Below, in pieces: positions 31,626 to 47,428 of a stretch of DNA of 64,000 nt. The position numbers and the translations under genes are program-made. This stretch comes from Pseudomonas panipatensis. GTDB lineage: Bacteria; Pseudomonadota; Gammaproteobacteria; Pseudomonadales; Pseudomonadaceae. The stretch is taken from positions 310,001 through 374,000 of the forward strand of contig NZ_FNDS01000008.1 of NCBI RefSeq assembly GCF_900099785.1. Direction: 5' to 3'. The notes beneath the pieces are model-generated. The model did not search any database and was not told the DNA's origin. It saw only the letters and a list, made by a program, of their open reading frames with translations. How positions within the stretch are numbered: position 1 is the first letter of the stretch; each line of letters starts with the position of its first letter.

Positions 31626-32278
31626 GTCTGGCCGATTCCCTGGAAAGCTTGCGCAAGATCGATATCAACGACCTCGACATCAACAACCTCGGATCCTGGC
31701 CGGCAGCGGTCAAGGTGATCGCCGGTGTCCTGCTGATGGCCGTGGTGTTGGCGCTTGGTTACAACTTCCACCTCAAGGACATGCAGGGGCAGCTCGACCA
31801 GCGTCGTGCGGAGGAGGACACGCTCAAGCAGCAGTTCGCCACCAAGGCGTTCCAGGCCGCCAACCTGGAGGCCTACAAGACGCAAATGAAGGAAATGGAA
31901 GAGTCCTTCGGTGCACTGTTGCGGCAACTGCCGAGTGACACCGAGGTACCGGGGCTGCTCGAGGACATCACTCGGACCGGCCTGGGCAGTGGCCTGGAGT
32001 TCGAGGAAATCAAACTCCTGCCGGAGGTCACCCAGCAGTTCTACATCGAGTTGCCGATACAGATCAGCGTGGTGGGTGGCTATCACGATCTGGCCACCTT
32101 CGTCAGTGGCGTTTCGAGTCTGCCGCGCATCGTTACCCTGCATGATTTCGAGATCAAGCCCGTGAGTGCGGACAGTACCTCCAAGCTGCGCATGAGCATC
32201 CTGGCGAAGACCTACCGTTATAACGACAAGGGCTTGCAGGCCAAGCCGGCAGCTACCGCGGGGGCGCAGAAGAAATGA
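31622..32278 (+). CDS. pilO: Type IV pilus alignment protein PilO
   Basis: The 218-residue partner of PilN. It has a membrane helix at about 30-50 (VKVIAGVLLMAVVLALGY), a coiled coil and a C-terminal ferredoxin-like fold (IQISVVGGYHDLATFVSGVSSLPRI). It forms the inner-membrane PilNO heterodimer that spans to PilP. ATGA overlaps at both ends show coupled translation. Confidence 0.97.
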   Translation: MSLADSLESLRKIDINDLDINNLGSWPAAVKVIAGVLLMAVVLALGYNFHLKDMQGQLDQRRAEEDTLKQQFATKAFQAANLEAYKTQMKEMEESFGALLRQLPSDTEVPGLLEDITRTGLGSGLEFEEIKLLPEVTQQFYIELPIQISVVGGYHDLATFVSGVSSLPRIVTLHDFEIKPVSADSTSKLRMSILAKTYRYNDKGLQAKPAATAGAQKK

Positions 32279-32799
32279 AGAGCCGCCTGATGCTTTGTGG
32301 TCTGCTGTTGCTGAGTTTGAATGGTTGCGGCTCCGGGAGCGATTTCGCCGATCTTCAAGCCTACATGGATGAAGTGCGCGCGCGCCCGAAAGGCTCCATC
32401 GAGCCGATGCCGAAGTTCCAGCAGTACGAGGCCTTTACCTATAACGCCTCGGCCATGCGTAGTCCCTTCCAGCCGCCAGTGAAGATCGACCTGGCGGTCA
32501 AACAGAAGGGCTCCAAGGTGATCAAGCCCGACGAAACCCGGGTCAAGCAATTCCTTGAAGGCTTCAATATCGAGACCTTCGAAATGGTGGGGACCTTGTC
32601 CAACGACCAGGGCATGTTCGCGCTGGTGCGCGGTGCGGGAGGGGTGCACCGCGTGAGAGTCGGAGATTACCTGGGACGCAATGATGGAAAGATCGTTTCC
32701 ATCAGCGAAGGCAAGATCGACGTGATCGAGATCGTTCCTGATGGTGAGGGGGGCTGGCTGGAACGGCCGCGCAGCCTAACTCTCAAGGAGCGCTCCTAA
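32275..32799 (+). CDS. pilP: Type IV pilus lipoprotein PilP
   Basis: The 174-residue lipoprotein. Signal MKSRLMLCGLLLLSLNGC with lipobox LNGC is followed by an unstructured linker that lies along PilNO. The C-terminal beta domain (GFNIETFEMVGTL...VHRVRVGDYLGRNDGKI) docks on the PilQ secretin's periplasmic N-domain. Start overlaps pilO by four bases. Confidence 0.97.
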   Translation: MKSRLMLCGLLLLSLNGCGSGSDFADLQAYMDEVRARPKGSIEPMPKFQQYEAFTYNASAMRSPFQPPVKIDLAVKQKGSKVIKPDETRVKQFLEGFNIETFEMVGTLSNDQGMFALVRGAGGVHRVRVGDYLGRNDGKIVSISEGKIDVIEIVPDGEGGWLERPRSLTLKERS

Positions 32800-32807
32800 G
32801 GGCGGGG

Positions 32808-34949
32808 ATGAGCATGGATAACAAACAGCTGTCTGCACGACGGATTCAGACGACGATGAACAGAACTATTACCCGCTTGGGCTTCGCCCTGTTGGCCGGA
32901 ATCTTCGCGCCCAGCTTGCTCGCGGCCAACCTGCAGAGTGTCGATGTCGCCGCGCTGCCGGGTGACCGTGTCGAACTCAAGCTGGGCTTCGACGAGCCCG
33001 TGGCGACCCCGCGTGGCTACACCATCGAGCAGCCGGCGCGTATTGCCCTGGATCTGCCCGGCGTGCAGAACAAGCTGGGTAGCAAGAACCGCGAGCTGGG
33101 CGTCGGCAATGCGCGCAGCCTGACGGTGGTTGAGGCGAAAGACCGCACCCGCCTGATCATCAGTCTGTCTAGCCTGGTGCCTTATTCCACTCGCGTGCAG
33201 GGCAACAATCTGTTCATCGTGGTGGGGCAGGGTGGTGGTGCTCCGGCGGCGGCTCCGGTGGCCGTGGCCAGTGCCGCACCCAGCTACGCCGCTGCGCCGC
33301 GGCCGGCCCAGTCCAAGCCTTACGCCCCGGTCGGCAAGGCCATTCGCAACATCGACTTCCAGCGTGGCGAACAGGGCGAAGGCAATGTCGTCATCGATCT
33401 CTCCGATCCGAGCGTCAACCCTGATATCCAGGAGCAGGGTGGGAAGATTCGCCTCGAGTTCCCCAAGACTCAGTTGCCTGACAGTCTGCGTGTGCGTCTG
33501 GACGTGAAGGATTTCGCCACGCCGGTGCAGTTCGTCAATGCGTCGGCTGCCGGCGACAAGGCCAGCATTACCATCGAGCCGAGCGGCCTGTTCGATTACC
33601 TGGTCTATCAGACCGACAATCGCATGACCGTCAGCATCAAGCCGCTGTCCGCGGGCGATGCCGAGAAGCGTAAGAAGGACACCTTCGCTTATACCGGCGA
33701 GAAGCTGTCGTTGAACTTCCAGGACATCGATGTGCGCTCGGTGCTGCAGTTGATCGCCGATTTCACCGATCTCAACCTGGTCGCCTCGGATACCGTGCAG
33801 GGCAATATCACCCTGCGCCTGCAGAACGTGCCGTGGGATCAGGCGCTGGACCTGGTGCTGAAAACCAAGGGCCTGGACAAGCGCAAGGTCGGCAACGTGC
33901 TGCTGGTGGCGCCGGCTGAAGAGATCGCTGCCCGCGAGCGCCAGGAGCTGGAATCGCAGAAGCAGATCGCCGAACTGGCTCCCCTGCGTCGCGAACTGAT
34001 CCAGGTGAACTACGCCAAGGCTTCCGACATCGCCAAGCTGTTCCAGTCGGTCACCGGCACCGCCAGCGGTCCTGGTGCGGCAGCGGCGGCAGCGGCGAAT
34101 ACGGATAATCGCGGCTCCATCACAGTCGACGATCGCACCAACTCGATCATCGCCTACCAGACCCAGGAGCGCCTGGACGAACTGCGTCGCATCGTTTCGC
34201 AGCTGGATATCCCGGTGCGCCAGGTGATGATCGAGGCGCGCATCGTCGAAGCCAGCGTCGATTACACCAAGGAACTCGGGGTGAACTGGAGCGGTTCCCT
34301 GTCCAACCGTGGCAACTTCACGGTGTCGGGAGCCACCAGCGGCACCGGGACGACCTTCGTCGATCTGGGTGTGAGCACGGCGACCCCGACCTCCGGTATC
34401 GGCATTGGCTTCGTCACCAACAACACGGTGCTCGATCTGCAGCTCAACGCGATGGAGAAGACCGGTAACGGTGAGGTGGTCTCCCAGCCGAAGGTGGTTA
34501 CCTCGGACAAGGAAACCGCGAAGATCCTCAAAGGTACCGAGGTGCCGTACCAGGAAGCGAGTTCCAGCGGCGCTACCTCGGTTTCCTTCAAAGAGGCCGC
34601 GCTGTCCCTGGAAGTGACTCCGCAGATTACCCCGGACAACCGCATCATCATGCAGGTCAAGGTGAACAAGGATGAGCCTGACTATGCGAATGCCCTGAAT
34701 GGCGTACCGCCGATCAAGAAGAACGAGGTGAATGCCAAGGTTCTGGTCAACGACGGTGAAACCATCGTCATCGGTGGGGTGTTCTCCAATACCCAGACCA
34801 AGACCACTGCCAAGGTGCCGTTCCTCGGGGATGTTCCGGTGGTCGGACGCTTGTTCAAGAATGACTATGTGACCGACACGAAGAACGAGTTGCTGGTTTT
34901 CCTCACCCCCCGGATCATGAATAATCAGGCCATTGCTATCGATCGTTGA
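32808..34949 (+). CDS. pilQ: Type IV pilus secretin PilQ
   Basis: Outer-membrane secretin through which the pilus exits. Domains in order: signal peptide ([24 protein letters not shown] when read from Met17), AMIN domains for peptidoglycan binding (about 45-290), N0/N1 repeats (about 300-440), and the secretin barrel ending [12 protein letters not shown]. Three in-frame ATGs compete: 32808 and 32814 have the better ribosome sites (AAGGG or GGGGA upstream), while 32856 gives the standard signal peptide. I report the longest, but the true start may be 32856, giving 697 residues. The stop is followed by aroK. Confidence 0.95.
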   Translation: MSMDNKQLSARRIQTTMNRTITRLGFALLAGIFAPSLLAANLQSVDVAALPGDRVELKLGFDEPVATPRGYTIEQPARIALDLPGVQNKLGSKNRELGVGNARSLTVVEAKDRTRLIISLSSLVPYSTRVQGNNLFIVVGQGGGAPAAAPVAVASAAPSYAAAPRPAQSKPYAPVGKAIRNIDFQRGEQGEGNVVIDLSDPSVNPDIQEQGGKIRLEFPKTQLPDSLRVRLDVKDFATPVQFVNASAAGDKASITIEPSGLFDYLVYQTDNRMTVSIKPLSAGDAEKRKKDTFAYTGEKLSLNFQDIDVRSVLQLIADFTDLNLVASDTVQGNITLRLQNVPWDQALDLVLKTKGLDKRKVGNVLLVAPAEEIAARERQELESQKQIAELAPLRRELIQVNYAKASDIAKLFQSVTGTASGPGAAAAAAANTDNRGSITVDDRTNSIIAYQTQERLDELRRIVSQLDIPVRQVMIEARIVEASVDYTKELGVNWSGSLSNRGNFTVSGATSGTGTTFVDLGVSTATPTSGIGIGFVTNNTVLDLQLNAMEKTGNGEVVSQPKVVTSDKETAKILKGTEVPYQEASSSGATSVSFKEAALSLEVTPQITPDNRIIMQVKVNKDEPDYANALNGVPPIKKNEVNAKVLVNDGETIVIGGVFSNTQTKTTAKVPFLGDVPVVGRLFKNDYVTDTKNELLVFLTPRIMNNQAIAIDR

Positions 34950-34957
34950 TCAATGCC

Positions 34958-35476
34958 GTGTCCAATTTGATTCTGGTAGGCCCGATGGGGGCTGGTAAAA
35001 GCACCATCGGGCGTCTTCTTGCTAAAGAGCTTCATCTCGATTTCAAGGATTCCGACAAGGAAATCGAGCAGCGCTGCGGCGCCAACATCCCCTGGATCTT
35101 CGATGTCGAAGGCGAGGTGGGTTTCCGTGAGCGTGAGCAGGCGATGATCGCCGAGCTCTGCGCCACCGATGGGGCGGTGATCGCTACCGGAGGGGGTGTG
35201 GTGATGCGCGAGGCGAATCGCGCGGCGCTCAAGGCTGGCGGCAAGGTGGTCTATCTGCACGCTTCGGTCGACCAGCAGATCGCCCGCACCGCCCGCGACA
35301 AAGGTCGGCCGTTGCTGCAGAAGCCCAACCCGGGGCAGATCCTGCGCGACCTCATGACCCTGCGCGATCCGCTCTACCGGGAAGTCGCCGATGTGGTGGT
35401 GGAGACCGACGAGCGGCCGCCGCGCCTGGTGGTGATGGAGATACTGGACCGCCTGCGCAGACTGGAGCGGCATTAA
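34958..35476 (+). CDS. aroK: Shikimate kinase
   Basis: Phosphorylates shikimate in aromatic amino acid synthesis. The 172 residues have Walker [10 protein letters not shown] at about 8-16, shikimate-binding [11 protein letters not shown] and GGGVVMR, and the lid RPLLQ. The GTG at 34958 reproduces the known Pseudomonas length and N-terminus; a TTG at 34946, overlapping the pilQ stop, is also open. There is no clear ribosome site, so translation is probably coupled to pilQ. It is followed by aroB, the usual order in gammaproteobacteria. Confidence 0.96.
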   Translation: MSNLILVGPMGAGKSTIGRLLAKELHLDFKDSDKEIEQRCGANIPWIFDVEGEVGFREREQAMIAELCATDGAVIATGGGVVMREANRAALKAGGKVVYLHASVDQQIARTARDKGRPLLQKPNPGQILRDLMTLRDPLYREVADVVVETDERPPRLVVMEILDRLRRLERH

Positions 35477-35527
35477 AGGCCGCTACTTTCTGCGTTATCC
35501 TAGTGCCCTTTCTTGCCTGGGGGCTTC

Positions 35528-36634
35528 ATGCGCACACTCAATGTCGATCTCGGCGACCGCAGTTATCCGATCCACATCGGTGAGGGACTGCTCGACGACC
35601 CGCGCTTTTTCGCGCCGCACATCCGTGGCCGGCAGGTGGCGATCGTCACCAATGAGACTATCGCGCCGCTGTACCTTGAGCGTCTGCAGAAGACGCTGGC
35701 CGACTATGCGCAGATCGCCGTGGTCTTGCCTGATGGGGAAGCCTTCAAACAGTGGGAAACCCTGCAATTGATCTTCGATGCCCTGCTGCAGGCGCGGCAT
35801 GACCGCAAGACCACGCTGATTGCGTTGGGGGGCGGGGTGGTCGGCGACATGACCGGCTTCGCGGCTGCTTGCTATCAGCGCGGTGTCGACTTCATTCAGG
35901 TGCCGACCACGCTGCTCTCCCAGGTGGACTCCTCGGTCGGTGGCAAGACCGGCATCAACCACCCGCTGGGCAAGAATATGGTCGGCGCCTTCTACCAGCC
36001 TCAGGCCGTCGTGATCGATGCTGCCTCGTTGCGCACGCTGCCGGCGCGCGAGCTGTCCGCCGGGCTGGCCGAGGTGATCAAGTACGGCCTGATCTGCGAC
36101 GAGCCTTTCCTGGCCTGGCTGGAAGCGCATGTCGAACAATTGCTGGCGTTGGATTCCGCGGCCCTGGCCGAAGCCATCGAGCGCTCCTGCGCGGCCAAGG
36201 CTCGGGTGGTCGGTGCCGACGAGCGCGAGTCGGGGGTGCGTGCGACCCTTAACCTGGGGCATACCTTCGGCCATGCCATCGAAACCCACATGGGTTATGG
36301 CGTCTGGCTGCATGGCGAGGCCGTGGCGGCAGGAACCGTGATGGCCCTGCAGATGTCGCATCTTCTGGGCTGGCTGACGGCCGCCGAGCGTGATCGGGGT
36401 ATGCGTCTGTTGCGCCGGGCGGGATTGCCGATAGTGCCGCCGAAGGAAATGACCGCCGAGCATTTCCTCGAGCACATGGCTGTAGACAAGAAGGTACTCG
36501 ACGGTCGCTTGCGTCTGGTATTGCTCCAAGGGCTGGGGGCGGCGGTGGTCACGGCCGATTTCCCCCGTGAGATTCTGGAAGAAACTCTGCGTACTGATTT
36601 TCAGGCCCTGGCCGATCAGTTAGGAGAACATTGA
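35528..36634 (+). CDS. aroB: 3-dehydroquinate synthase
   Basis: Converts DAHP to 3-dehydroquinate, the second shikimate pathway step, with NAD and zinc. The 368 residues hold the NAD/substrate segments [18 protein letters not shown] and [21 protein letters not shown], and the zinc site [17 protein letters not shown] precedes ATG 35528; an earlier ATG at 35513 is less likely by comparison with the family. It lies 51 bases after aroK. Confidence 0.98.
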   Translation: MRTLNVDLGDRSYPIHIGEGLLDDPRFFAPHIRGRQVAIVTNETIAPLYLERLQKTLADYAQIAVVLPDGEAFKQWETLQLIFDALLQARHDRKTTLIALGGGVVGDMTGFAAACYQRGVDFIQVPTTLLSQVDSSVGGKTGINHPLGKNMVGAFYQPQAVVIDAASLRTLPARELSAGLAEVIKYGLICDEPFLAWLEAHVEQLLALDSAALAEAIERSCAAKARVVGADERESGVRATLNLGHTFGHAIETHMGYGVWLHGEAVAAGTVMALQMSHLLGWLTAAERDRGMRLLRRAGLPIVPPKEMTAEHFLEHMAVDKKVLDGRLRLVLLQGLGAAVVTADFPREILEETLRTDFQALADQLGEH

Positions 36635-36640
36635 GGTCCC

Positions 36641-38374
36641 ATGTCCAGCTTGCATGCCGATGAGGCCTTCCTGGCCCACTATCAGTTCAGTCACGACCCC
36701 TTCGCCCCGCGCGTGCCCGGCTTCAAGTTCTTCCCGGCGCAGCGCAAGCCGGTACTGGGTCAATTGCATCACCTCGCGCGTTATAGCCACCTGTTGCTTG
36801 CGGTTACCGGTCCGCTGGGTAGCGGCAAGACCCTGTTGCGTCAGGCGCTGGTCGCCAGCACCAACAAGGATGCCGTTTCCAGTGTGGTGATCTCCGGTCG
36901 CTCGGCCGCGGACGAGGCCACGCTGATGCGCCAGTTGGCTCAGGGGGTGGGGATCACCCAGGTGAGCATCGAGGCGATCCTGGCCAAGGTCGCCCAGTTG
37001 GCGATCACCGGGCAGGATGTCTACCTGCTGGTGGACGACGCTGAGCAACTCCGCGACGGCGCGCTGGAGGTGCTCCTGCTGCTGGCGGCGGGCAACAGCG
37101 AGGCGCGCCTGCATGTTTTCCTGTTCGGTGAGCCCTCTCTGCTGCCGCGCCTGGAACTGCTCTCCGAGGGTGAGGAGCGATTCCATGCCATCGAGTTGCA
37201 GCCCTACAGCGAGGAAGAGACGCGCGAATACTTGGCGCAGCGCCTGGAAGGGGCTGGCCAGGGCAGTGAGCTGATCTCCGACGATTTGCTCGCCGATATT
37301 CACGAGCAGTCCGGTGGTTGGCCGGGATCGATCAATCAGGTTGCTCGCGATGCACTGATCGAGGCGATGCTGGCGGATCGGGGTGGTGCGCGAAAGGCTG
37401 CCGCCAGTCCCGGCGTGCGTTTGCCGAAGAAGCACCTGTTGGTGCTGGGCGTGGTTGCCATCGGCGTGATTGCTGCCTGGTTCATGCAGGGCCGTACGAG
37501 CAAGCCGGAGAACGCTGCCGCTCCCGTATCCGCTCAATTGCCGCTGGGTGGTGCCGGAGCTCCGGCGCAGCCGGCTGCGGCGCCGGCTGCCGCGAGCAAT
37601 GGCGCCGGGCCGGCGGTGGAGTTCGCCGGCTCCAGCCAGCCGGTTCCGCTGCCGCTGGTAGGGCAGTCGCAGCCGGTCATCCGTGAACCGATGGCCCAGG
37701 CTGGTGGGCAGGAAGACGCCGACGAAGGCGCCATCCCTTCGGCGGCCGTGCCGCCTACCGTTTCCACCTCCGCGCCGCCCGTCACGCCCCTGGCTGGCAA
37801 GACTGCTCCGCAGCCGCTGAATCCGGTGCCTGCGGCTCCGGCCACGGCAGTGGCGCCTGTCCAGCCGGCCGTGCCGACTCCCGCTCCGGCGCCCAAGCCG
37901 GCTCCGGTCGTCAAGCCAGCCCCCGTGGCCAAGGCTGAGCCAGTCAAGCCTGCCGCCACCAAGCCCACGGCCAAGCCGGTCGAGCACAAAGCGGTCGAGC
38001 ACAAGCCTGTCGAGCCCAAAACTGTCGCTAAAGCGACGCCTCCGGCTCCGGCCAAGGCGGCAGCGCCCGCCGCCGGTGGCGCGGGCAGCCAGTGGTATCG
38101 CTCGCAGCCGGCGGCGCATTATGCTGTCCAGGTTCTCGGTACTGGCTCCGAGGCCAGCGCCCAGGCCTTCATTCACCAGCAGGGAGGCGGTGAGTACCGT
38201 TATTTCCGCAAGACCTTGCAGGGCAAGCCGTTCTACGTCGTTACTTACGGCAGCTTCCCCAGCCGCGCCGCCGCTGAGGCTGCCGTGAAGGGGTTGTCGG
38301 CCAAGGTTCAGGCTTCCAAGCCCTGGCCGCGCACCTTCTCCAGCATCCAGCAGGACATCGCTGGCGCTCACTGA
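36641..38374 (+). CDS. damX: DamX-like protein: AAA domain, membrane helix, SPOR domain
   Basis: The 577-residue cell-division-associated protein. The N-terminal ExeA-like ATPase has Walker A GPLGSGKT at 57-64 and Walker B YLLVDDAEQL. One membrane helix is at about 265-283 (VLGVVAIGVIAAWFMQ). A long low-complexity Ala/Pro/Lys/Val linker (about 290-480) crosses the periplasm, and the C-terminal SPOR domain (HYAVQVLGTGSEASAQAF...VTYGSFPSRAAAEAA) binds septal denuded peptidoglycan. Position after aroB matches dam-region damX in enterics. The ATPase part is unusual in an otherwise structural protein. It is six bases after aroB, so it belongs to the same operon. Confidence 0.9.
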   Translation: MSSLHADEAFLAHYQFSHDPFAPRVPGFKFFPAQRKPVLGQLHHLARYSHLLLAVTGPLGSGKTLLRQALVASTNKDAVSSVVISGRSAADEATLMRQLAQGVGITQVSIEAILAKVAQLAITGQDVYLLVDDAEQLRDGALEVLLLLAAGNSEARLHVFLFGEPSLLPRLELLSEGEERFHAIELQPYSEEETREYLAQRLEGAGQGSELISDDLLADIHEQSGGWPGSINQVARDALIEAMLADRGGARKAAASPGVRLPKKHLLVLGVVAIGVIAAWFMQGRTSKPENAAAPVSAQLPLGGAGAPAQPAAAPAAASNGAGPAVEFAGSSQPVPLPLVGQSQPVIREPMAQAGGQEDADEGAIPSAAVPPTVSTSAPPVTPLAGKTAPQPLNPVPAAPATAVAPVQPAVPTPAPAPKPAPVVKPAPVAKAEPVKPAATKPTAKPVEHKAVEHKPVEPKTVAKATPPAPAKAAAPAAGGAGSQWYRSQPAAHYAVQVLGTGSEASAQAFIHQQGGGEYRYFRKTLQGKPFYVVTYGSFPSRAAAEAAVKGLSAKVQASKPWPRTFSSIQQDIAGAH

Positions 38375-38391
38375 AGCGTGTCGCATCGATG

Positions 38392-38427
38392 AAAACCCGC
38401 CATCCGCTACCACGGATGGCGGGTTTT
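38392..38427 (+). terminator. Terminator after damX
   Basis: A 15-bp stem (AAAACCCGCCATCCG / CGGATGGCGGGTTTT) with a 6-base loop and T tract closes the pil-aro-damX run. Confidence 0.95.
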
Positions 38428-38473
38428 TTCTTTCAGAATTGCGACATCACCTTTCAGTCGCTCGCCGCAAAAT

Positions 38474-38502
38474 TTGTGGGTGGCCACGTACCTATGTACA
38501 AT
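38474..38502 (+). promoter_or_regulatory. gltBD promoter
   Basis: TTGTGG (38474-38479) and TACAAT (38497-38502), 17 bases apart, lie 91 bases before the gltB start. The intervening leader is AT-richer than its surroundings. Confidence 0.6.
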
Positions 38503-38593
38503 GGCCTCCCTTTGCCTGTAGGAAACTCGCCGCTTGAGCGGGTAAGCAGGTGAAGTCGCTGAATTAAAAAAGTTTTGCCGGTGAGAGTTCCCT

Positions 38594-43039
<4,446 letters not shown>

Positions 43040-43059
43040 GCGCCTGAAGTTGTTGATGA

Positions 43060-44502
<1,443 letters not shown>

Positions 44503-44544
44503 CCCTGGAGTGACGCTCCACTGCGGCATTCTGCCGCGCAGGAC

Positions 44545-44572
44545 AAAAGGCACGGCACCCGCCGTGCCTTTT
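44545..44572 (+). terminator. gltBD terminator
   Basis: AAAAGGCACGGC-ACCC-GCCGTGCCTTTT, 12-bp stem with T tract, between gltD and hemE. Confidence 0.95.
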
Positions 44573-44619
44573 GCTTTGCGCTTTGCGAAAATGCCCACAC
44601 TTTTTTGCCGGATGCCGCC

Positions 44620-45684
44620 ATGACTGCCCTGAAGAACGATCGTTTCCTCCGTGCCCTGCTCAAGCAGCCCGTCGATGTCACTCCCGTGTGGATGATGCGC
44701 CAGGCCGGTCGCTACCTCCCGGAATACCGCGCCACGCGTGCCAAGGCCGGCGACTTCATGAGCCTGTGCATGAATCCGCAACTGGCCTGCGAAGTCACCC
44801 TGCAGCCGCTGGACCGCTACCCGCAGCTGGACGCGGCGATCCTCTTCTCCGACATCCTCACCGTGCCCGACGCCATGGGTCAGGGCCTGTATTTCGAAAG
44901 TGGCGAAGGCCCGCGCTTCAAGAAGGTCGTGTCGAGCATGGCCGACATCCAGGCGCTGCCGATCCCCGATCCGGATAAGGACCTCGGCTATGTCATGGAC
45001 GCGGTGCGCACTATCCGTCGCGAGCTGAATGGCCGGGTGCCGCTGATCGGCTTCTCCGGCAGCCCCTGGACCCTGGCCACCTACATGGTCGAAGGCGGCT
45101 CCAGCAAGGACTTCCGCAAGTCAAAGGCGATGCTCTACGACAACCCGCAGGCCATGCATGCGCTGCTCGACAAGCTGGCGCAATCGGTGACCAGCTACCT
45201 CAACGGGCAGATCCGCGCTGGCGCCCAGGCGGTGCAGATCTTCGACTCCTGGGGCGGCAGCCTGTCGGCGGCGGCTTATCAGGAGTTCTCCCTGGCCTAC
45301 ATGAAGAAGATCGTCGCCGGACTGATCCGCGAGCAGGACGGCCGCCGTGTGCCGGTGATCCTCTTCACCAAGGGCGGCGGCCTGTGGCTGGAGTCCATGG
45401 CTGACAGCGGCGCCGAGGCGCTGGGGCTGGACTGGACCTGCGATATCGGCAGTGCGCGCGCCCGCGTCGGTGACAAGGTCGCTCTGCAGGGCAACATGGA
45501 CCCCTCGGTGCTCTACGCCAACCCGGCCGCCATCCGCGCCGAGGTCGGGCGCATCCTCGCCGCCTACGGCAGCGGCACCGGCCATGTGTTCAACCTGGGG
45601 CACGGCATCACCCCGGAGGTCGATCCGGCCCATGCCGGCGCCTTCTTCGAGGCCGTGCACGAGCTGTCCGCTCAGTACCACTGA
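44620..45684 (+). CDS. hemE: Uroporphyrinogen decarboxylase
   Basis: Decarboxylates uroporphyrinogen III to coproporphyrinogen III in haem synthesis. The 354 residues begin [20 protein letters not shown], with the signature [16 protein letters not shown] at about 26-41 and [20 protein letters not shown] 44620 matches the conserved start; the in-frame ATG at 44605 lacks support. It stands alone behind the gltD terminator and before a strong terminator. Confidence 0.98.
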   Translation: MTALKNDRFLRALLKQPVDVTPVWMMRQAGRYLPEYRATRAKAGDFMSLCMNPQLACEVTLQPLDRYPQLDAAILFSDILTVPDAMGQGLYFESGEGPRFKKVVSSMADIQALPIPDPDKDLGYVMDAVRTIRRELNGRVPLIGFSGSPWTLATYMVEGGSSKDFRKSKAMLYDNPQAMHALLDKLAQSVTSYLNGQIRAGAQAVQIFDSWGGSLSAAAYQEFSLAYMKKIVAGLIREQDGRRVPVILFTKGGGLWLESMADSGAEALGLDWTCDIGSARARVGDKVALQGNMDPSVLYANPAAIRAEVGRILAAYGSGTGHVFNLGHGITPEVDPAHAGAFFEAVHELSAQYH

Positions 45685-45726
45685 CGCGCACCTCGCCGGA
45701 GCGCGGGTCTGCCGCGCCGCCCGCAA

Positions 45727-45759
45727 TGAAAAAGCCCCGCCATTGGCGGGGCTTTTTCA
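45727..45759. terminator. Bidirectional terminator between hemE and the permease gene
   Basis: A 15-bp stem (TGAAAAAGCCCCGCC-ATT-GGCGGGGCTTTTTCA) with T tracts in both directions separates the convergent genes. Confidence 0.95.
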
Positions 45760-45772
45760 TGTCCGTACAGAC

Positions 45773-47167
45773 TCAGGCGGCGTCGGCGGCGTAGCCCGCG
45801 GCACCTTGGGTCTTGCGGCGCTGCGAGACGAGCAGGCCGGAGCAGACCACGACAATGGTCAGCAGCGCGGTGGCGACCACTTCCATGCGATGGTCCGGGC
45901 GGATCAGCATGATCACCAGGGTGGCGGAGATGAACAGGATCACCGCCCAGGTCAGCCAGGGGAAGAACCACATCTTCAGGGTCAGCTGGTGGCCTTGCTT
46001 GAGCAGCTTGCCGCGCATGCGCAGTTGCGAGACGGCGATCACCAGGTACACCAGCAGGGCGATGGCGCCGGAGCTGGCCAGCAGGAAGTCGAACACCGCG
46101 GCCGGGGCCAGGTAGTTGGCGAAGGTGCAGAGGAAGGCCATGGCGGTGGACAGCAGCACGGCGTACACCGGGGTGCGGCTGGCGCTGGTCACGCGGGCGA
46201 TGCGCGGCGCGTCACCGCGCTTGCTCAGCGAGTACATCATGCGCGAGGCGGTGTAGAGCGCCGAGTTCAGGCAACTGGTCACCGAAACCAGAACGATGAT
46301 GTCGACGATCAGCTTGGCATAGGGTACGTGCAGTTGGTTCAGCACGGTCTGGTAGGACCCCATGCTGACCAGGCGTGCGTCGTTCCACGGCACCAGGCAG
46401 ACCACGATGAGGATCGACAGCAGGTAGAACAGCGCGATACGCCAGATCACCGAGTTGGTGGCGCGGGTGATCTGTTGCGCCGGGTCCTTGGACTCGGTGG
46501 CGGCGATGGTGACGATCTCCGAGCCCATGAAGGAGAACATGGTGGTCAGCACGGCGGCCAGCACCGCGCCGATGCCCTTGGGCATGAAGCCGCCTTCGTT
46601 GTACAGGTGGCTGACGCCGCTGACTTCCGGGTTCAGCGAGATGCCGAAGATGGCCGCGCAGCCGAGTACCAGGAAGGCGATGATCGAACCGACCTTGATC
46701 AGTGCCAGCCAGAACTCGAACTCACCGTAGTTCTTCACACTGAACAGGTTGGTCACGGTCAGTGCCGAGGTGATCACCAGGGCCAGCAGCCAGATCGGCG
46801 CGCCGGGAATCCAGGCATGGATGATGGCGGCGGCGGCGTTGGCCTCCAGTGGGATGACCAGCACCCAGAACCACCAGTACAGCCAGCCGATGGTGAAGCC
46901 GGCCCAGTGACCGATGGAGCGGTCGGCATAGGTCGAAAACGAACCGCTATCCGGTTGCGCCACGGCCATCTCGGCGAGCATGCGCATCACCAGTACCACC
47001 AGGGCGCCCGCGGCCAGGTAGGAGATCAGCACGGCTGGGCCGGCTTCGGCGATGGCGTGGCCGGAGCCGACGAACAGACCGGCGCCGATGGCTCCGGCGA
47101 TGGACAGCATGGTGACGTGACGATTTTTCAGGCCTTGGGAAAGCCCGGAAGAAGGGGTACTGCTCAT
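45773..47167 (-). CDS. Amino acid permease, GabP/AnsP-type (APC superfamily)
   Basis: The 464-residue inner-membrane transporter with about 12 helices. The first helix has the APC signature VTMLSIAGAIGAGLFVGSG, followed by PAVLISYLAAGALVVLVMRM and the consensus GFTIGWLYWWFWVLVIPLEA, closest to GABA and proline-type permeases. The exact substrate is not assignable. A sigma-54-like promoter upstream and the adjacent nitrogen genes are consistent with an amino acid taken up under nitrogen control. Its start has AGG five to ten bases upstream. Confidence 0.85.
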   Translation of the reverse strand: MSSTPSSGLSQGLKNRHVTMLSIAGAIGAGLFVGSGHAIAEAGPAVLISYLAAGALVVLVMRMLAEMAVAQPDSGSFSTYADRSIGHWAGFTIGWLYWWFWVLVIPLEANAAAAIIHAWIPGAPIWLLALVITSALTVTNLFSVKNYGEFEFWLALIKVGSIIAFLVLGCAAIFGISLNPEVSGVSHLYNEGGFMPKGIGAVLAAVLTTMFSFMGSEIVTIAATESKDPAQQITRATNSVIWRIALFYLLSILIVVCLVPWNDARLVSMGSYQTVLNQLHVPYAKLIVDIIVLVSVTSCLNSALYTASRMMYSLSKRGDAPRIARVTSASRTPVYAVLLSTAMAFLCTFANYLAPAAVFDFLLASSGAIALLVYLVIAVSQLRMRGKLLKQGHQLTLKMWFFPWLTWAVILFISATLVIMLIRPDHRMEVVATALLTIVVVCSGLLVSQRRKTQGAAGYAADAA

Positions 47168-47254
47168 GCGTTACCTACAGCGAAAAGGGAGGGAATTGCG
47201 TCCTGCGGAGCCGAAGCTGTTTCGAGAATCCAACGTCTCGTTCTTTATATTCAA

Positions 47255-47270
47255 CGCAATTACCGCGCCA
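47255..47270 (-). promoter_or_regulatory. Candidate RpoN (sigma-54) promoter of the permease gene
   Basis: On the minus strand, TGGCGCGGTAATTGCG keeps the GG/GC pair at -24/-12 exactly 12 bases apart (consensus TGGCAC-N5-TTGCA). It would start transcription near 47243, about 76 bases before the permease ATG. Confidence 0.5.
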
Positions 47271-47372
47271 CATTCTGTTACGACTAAGGTTGTAGGCGCT
47301 GCAGGTGGTGGGTAGAAGTTCCACAACGCCCCGGGTATGGGGCCTTGTCGTCATTCCGATGACATATTCGTC

Positions 47373-47396
47373 GGCGACATTGGCATATCTGTCGCC
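47373..47396 (-). terminator. Hairpin downstream of the MFS gene
   Basis: GGCGACA-N10-TGTCGCC, 7-bp stem, 33 bases after the MFS stop (minus strand). No T tract. A weak candidate 3' structure in the 261-base gap, which otherwise holds the permease promoter. Confidence 0.3.
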
Positions 47397-47428
47397 GCCA
47401 TATTGGCTGTGTCGTGTGTAGAAACTAC

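Noticed and set aside
33232..33507. Small plus-strand frame inside pilQ
   Set aside because: Out-of-frame reading of the Ala/Pro linker in pilQ.
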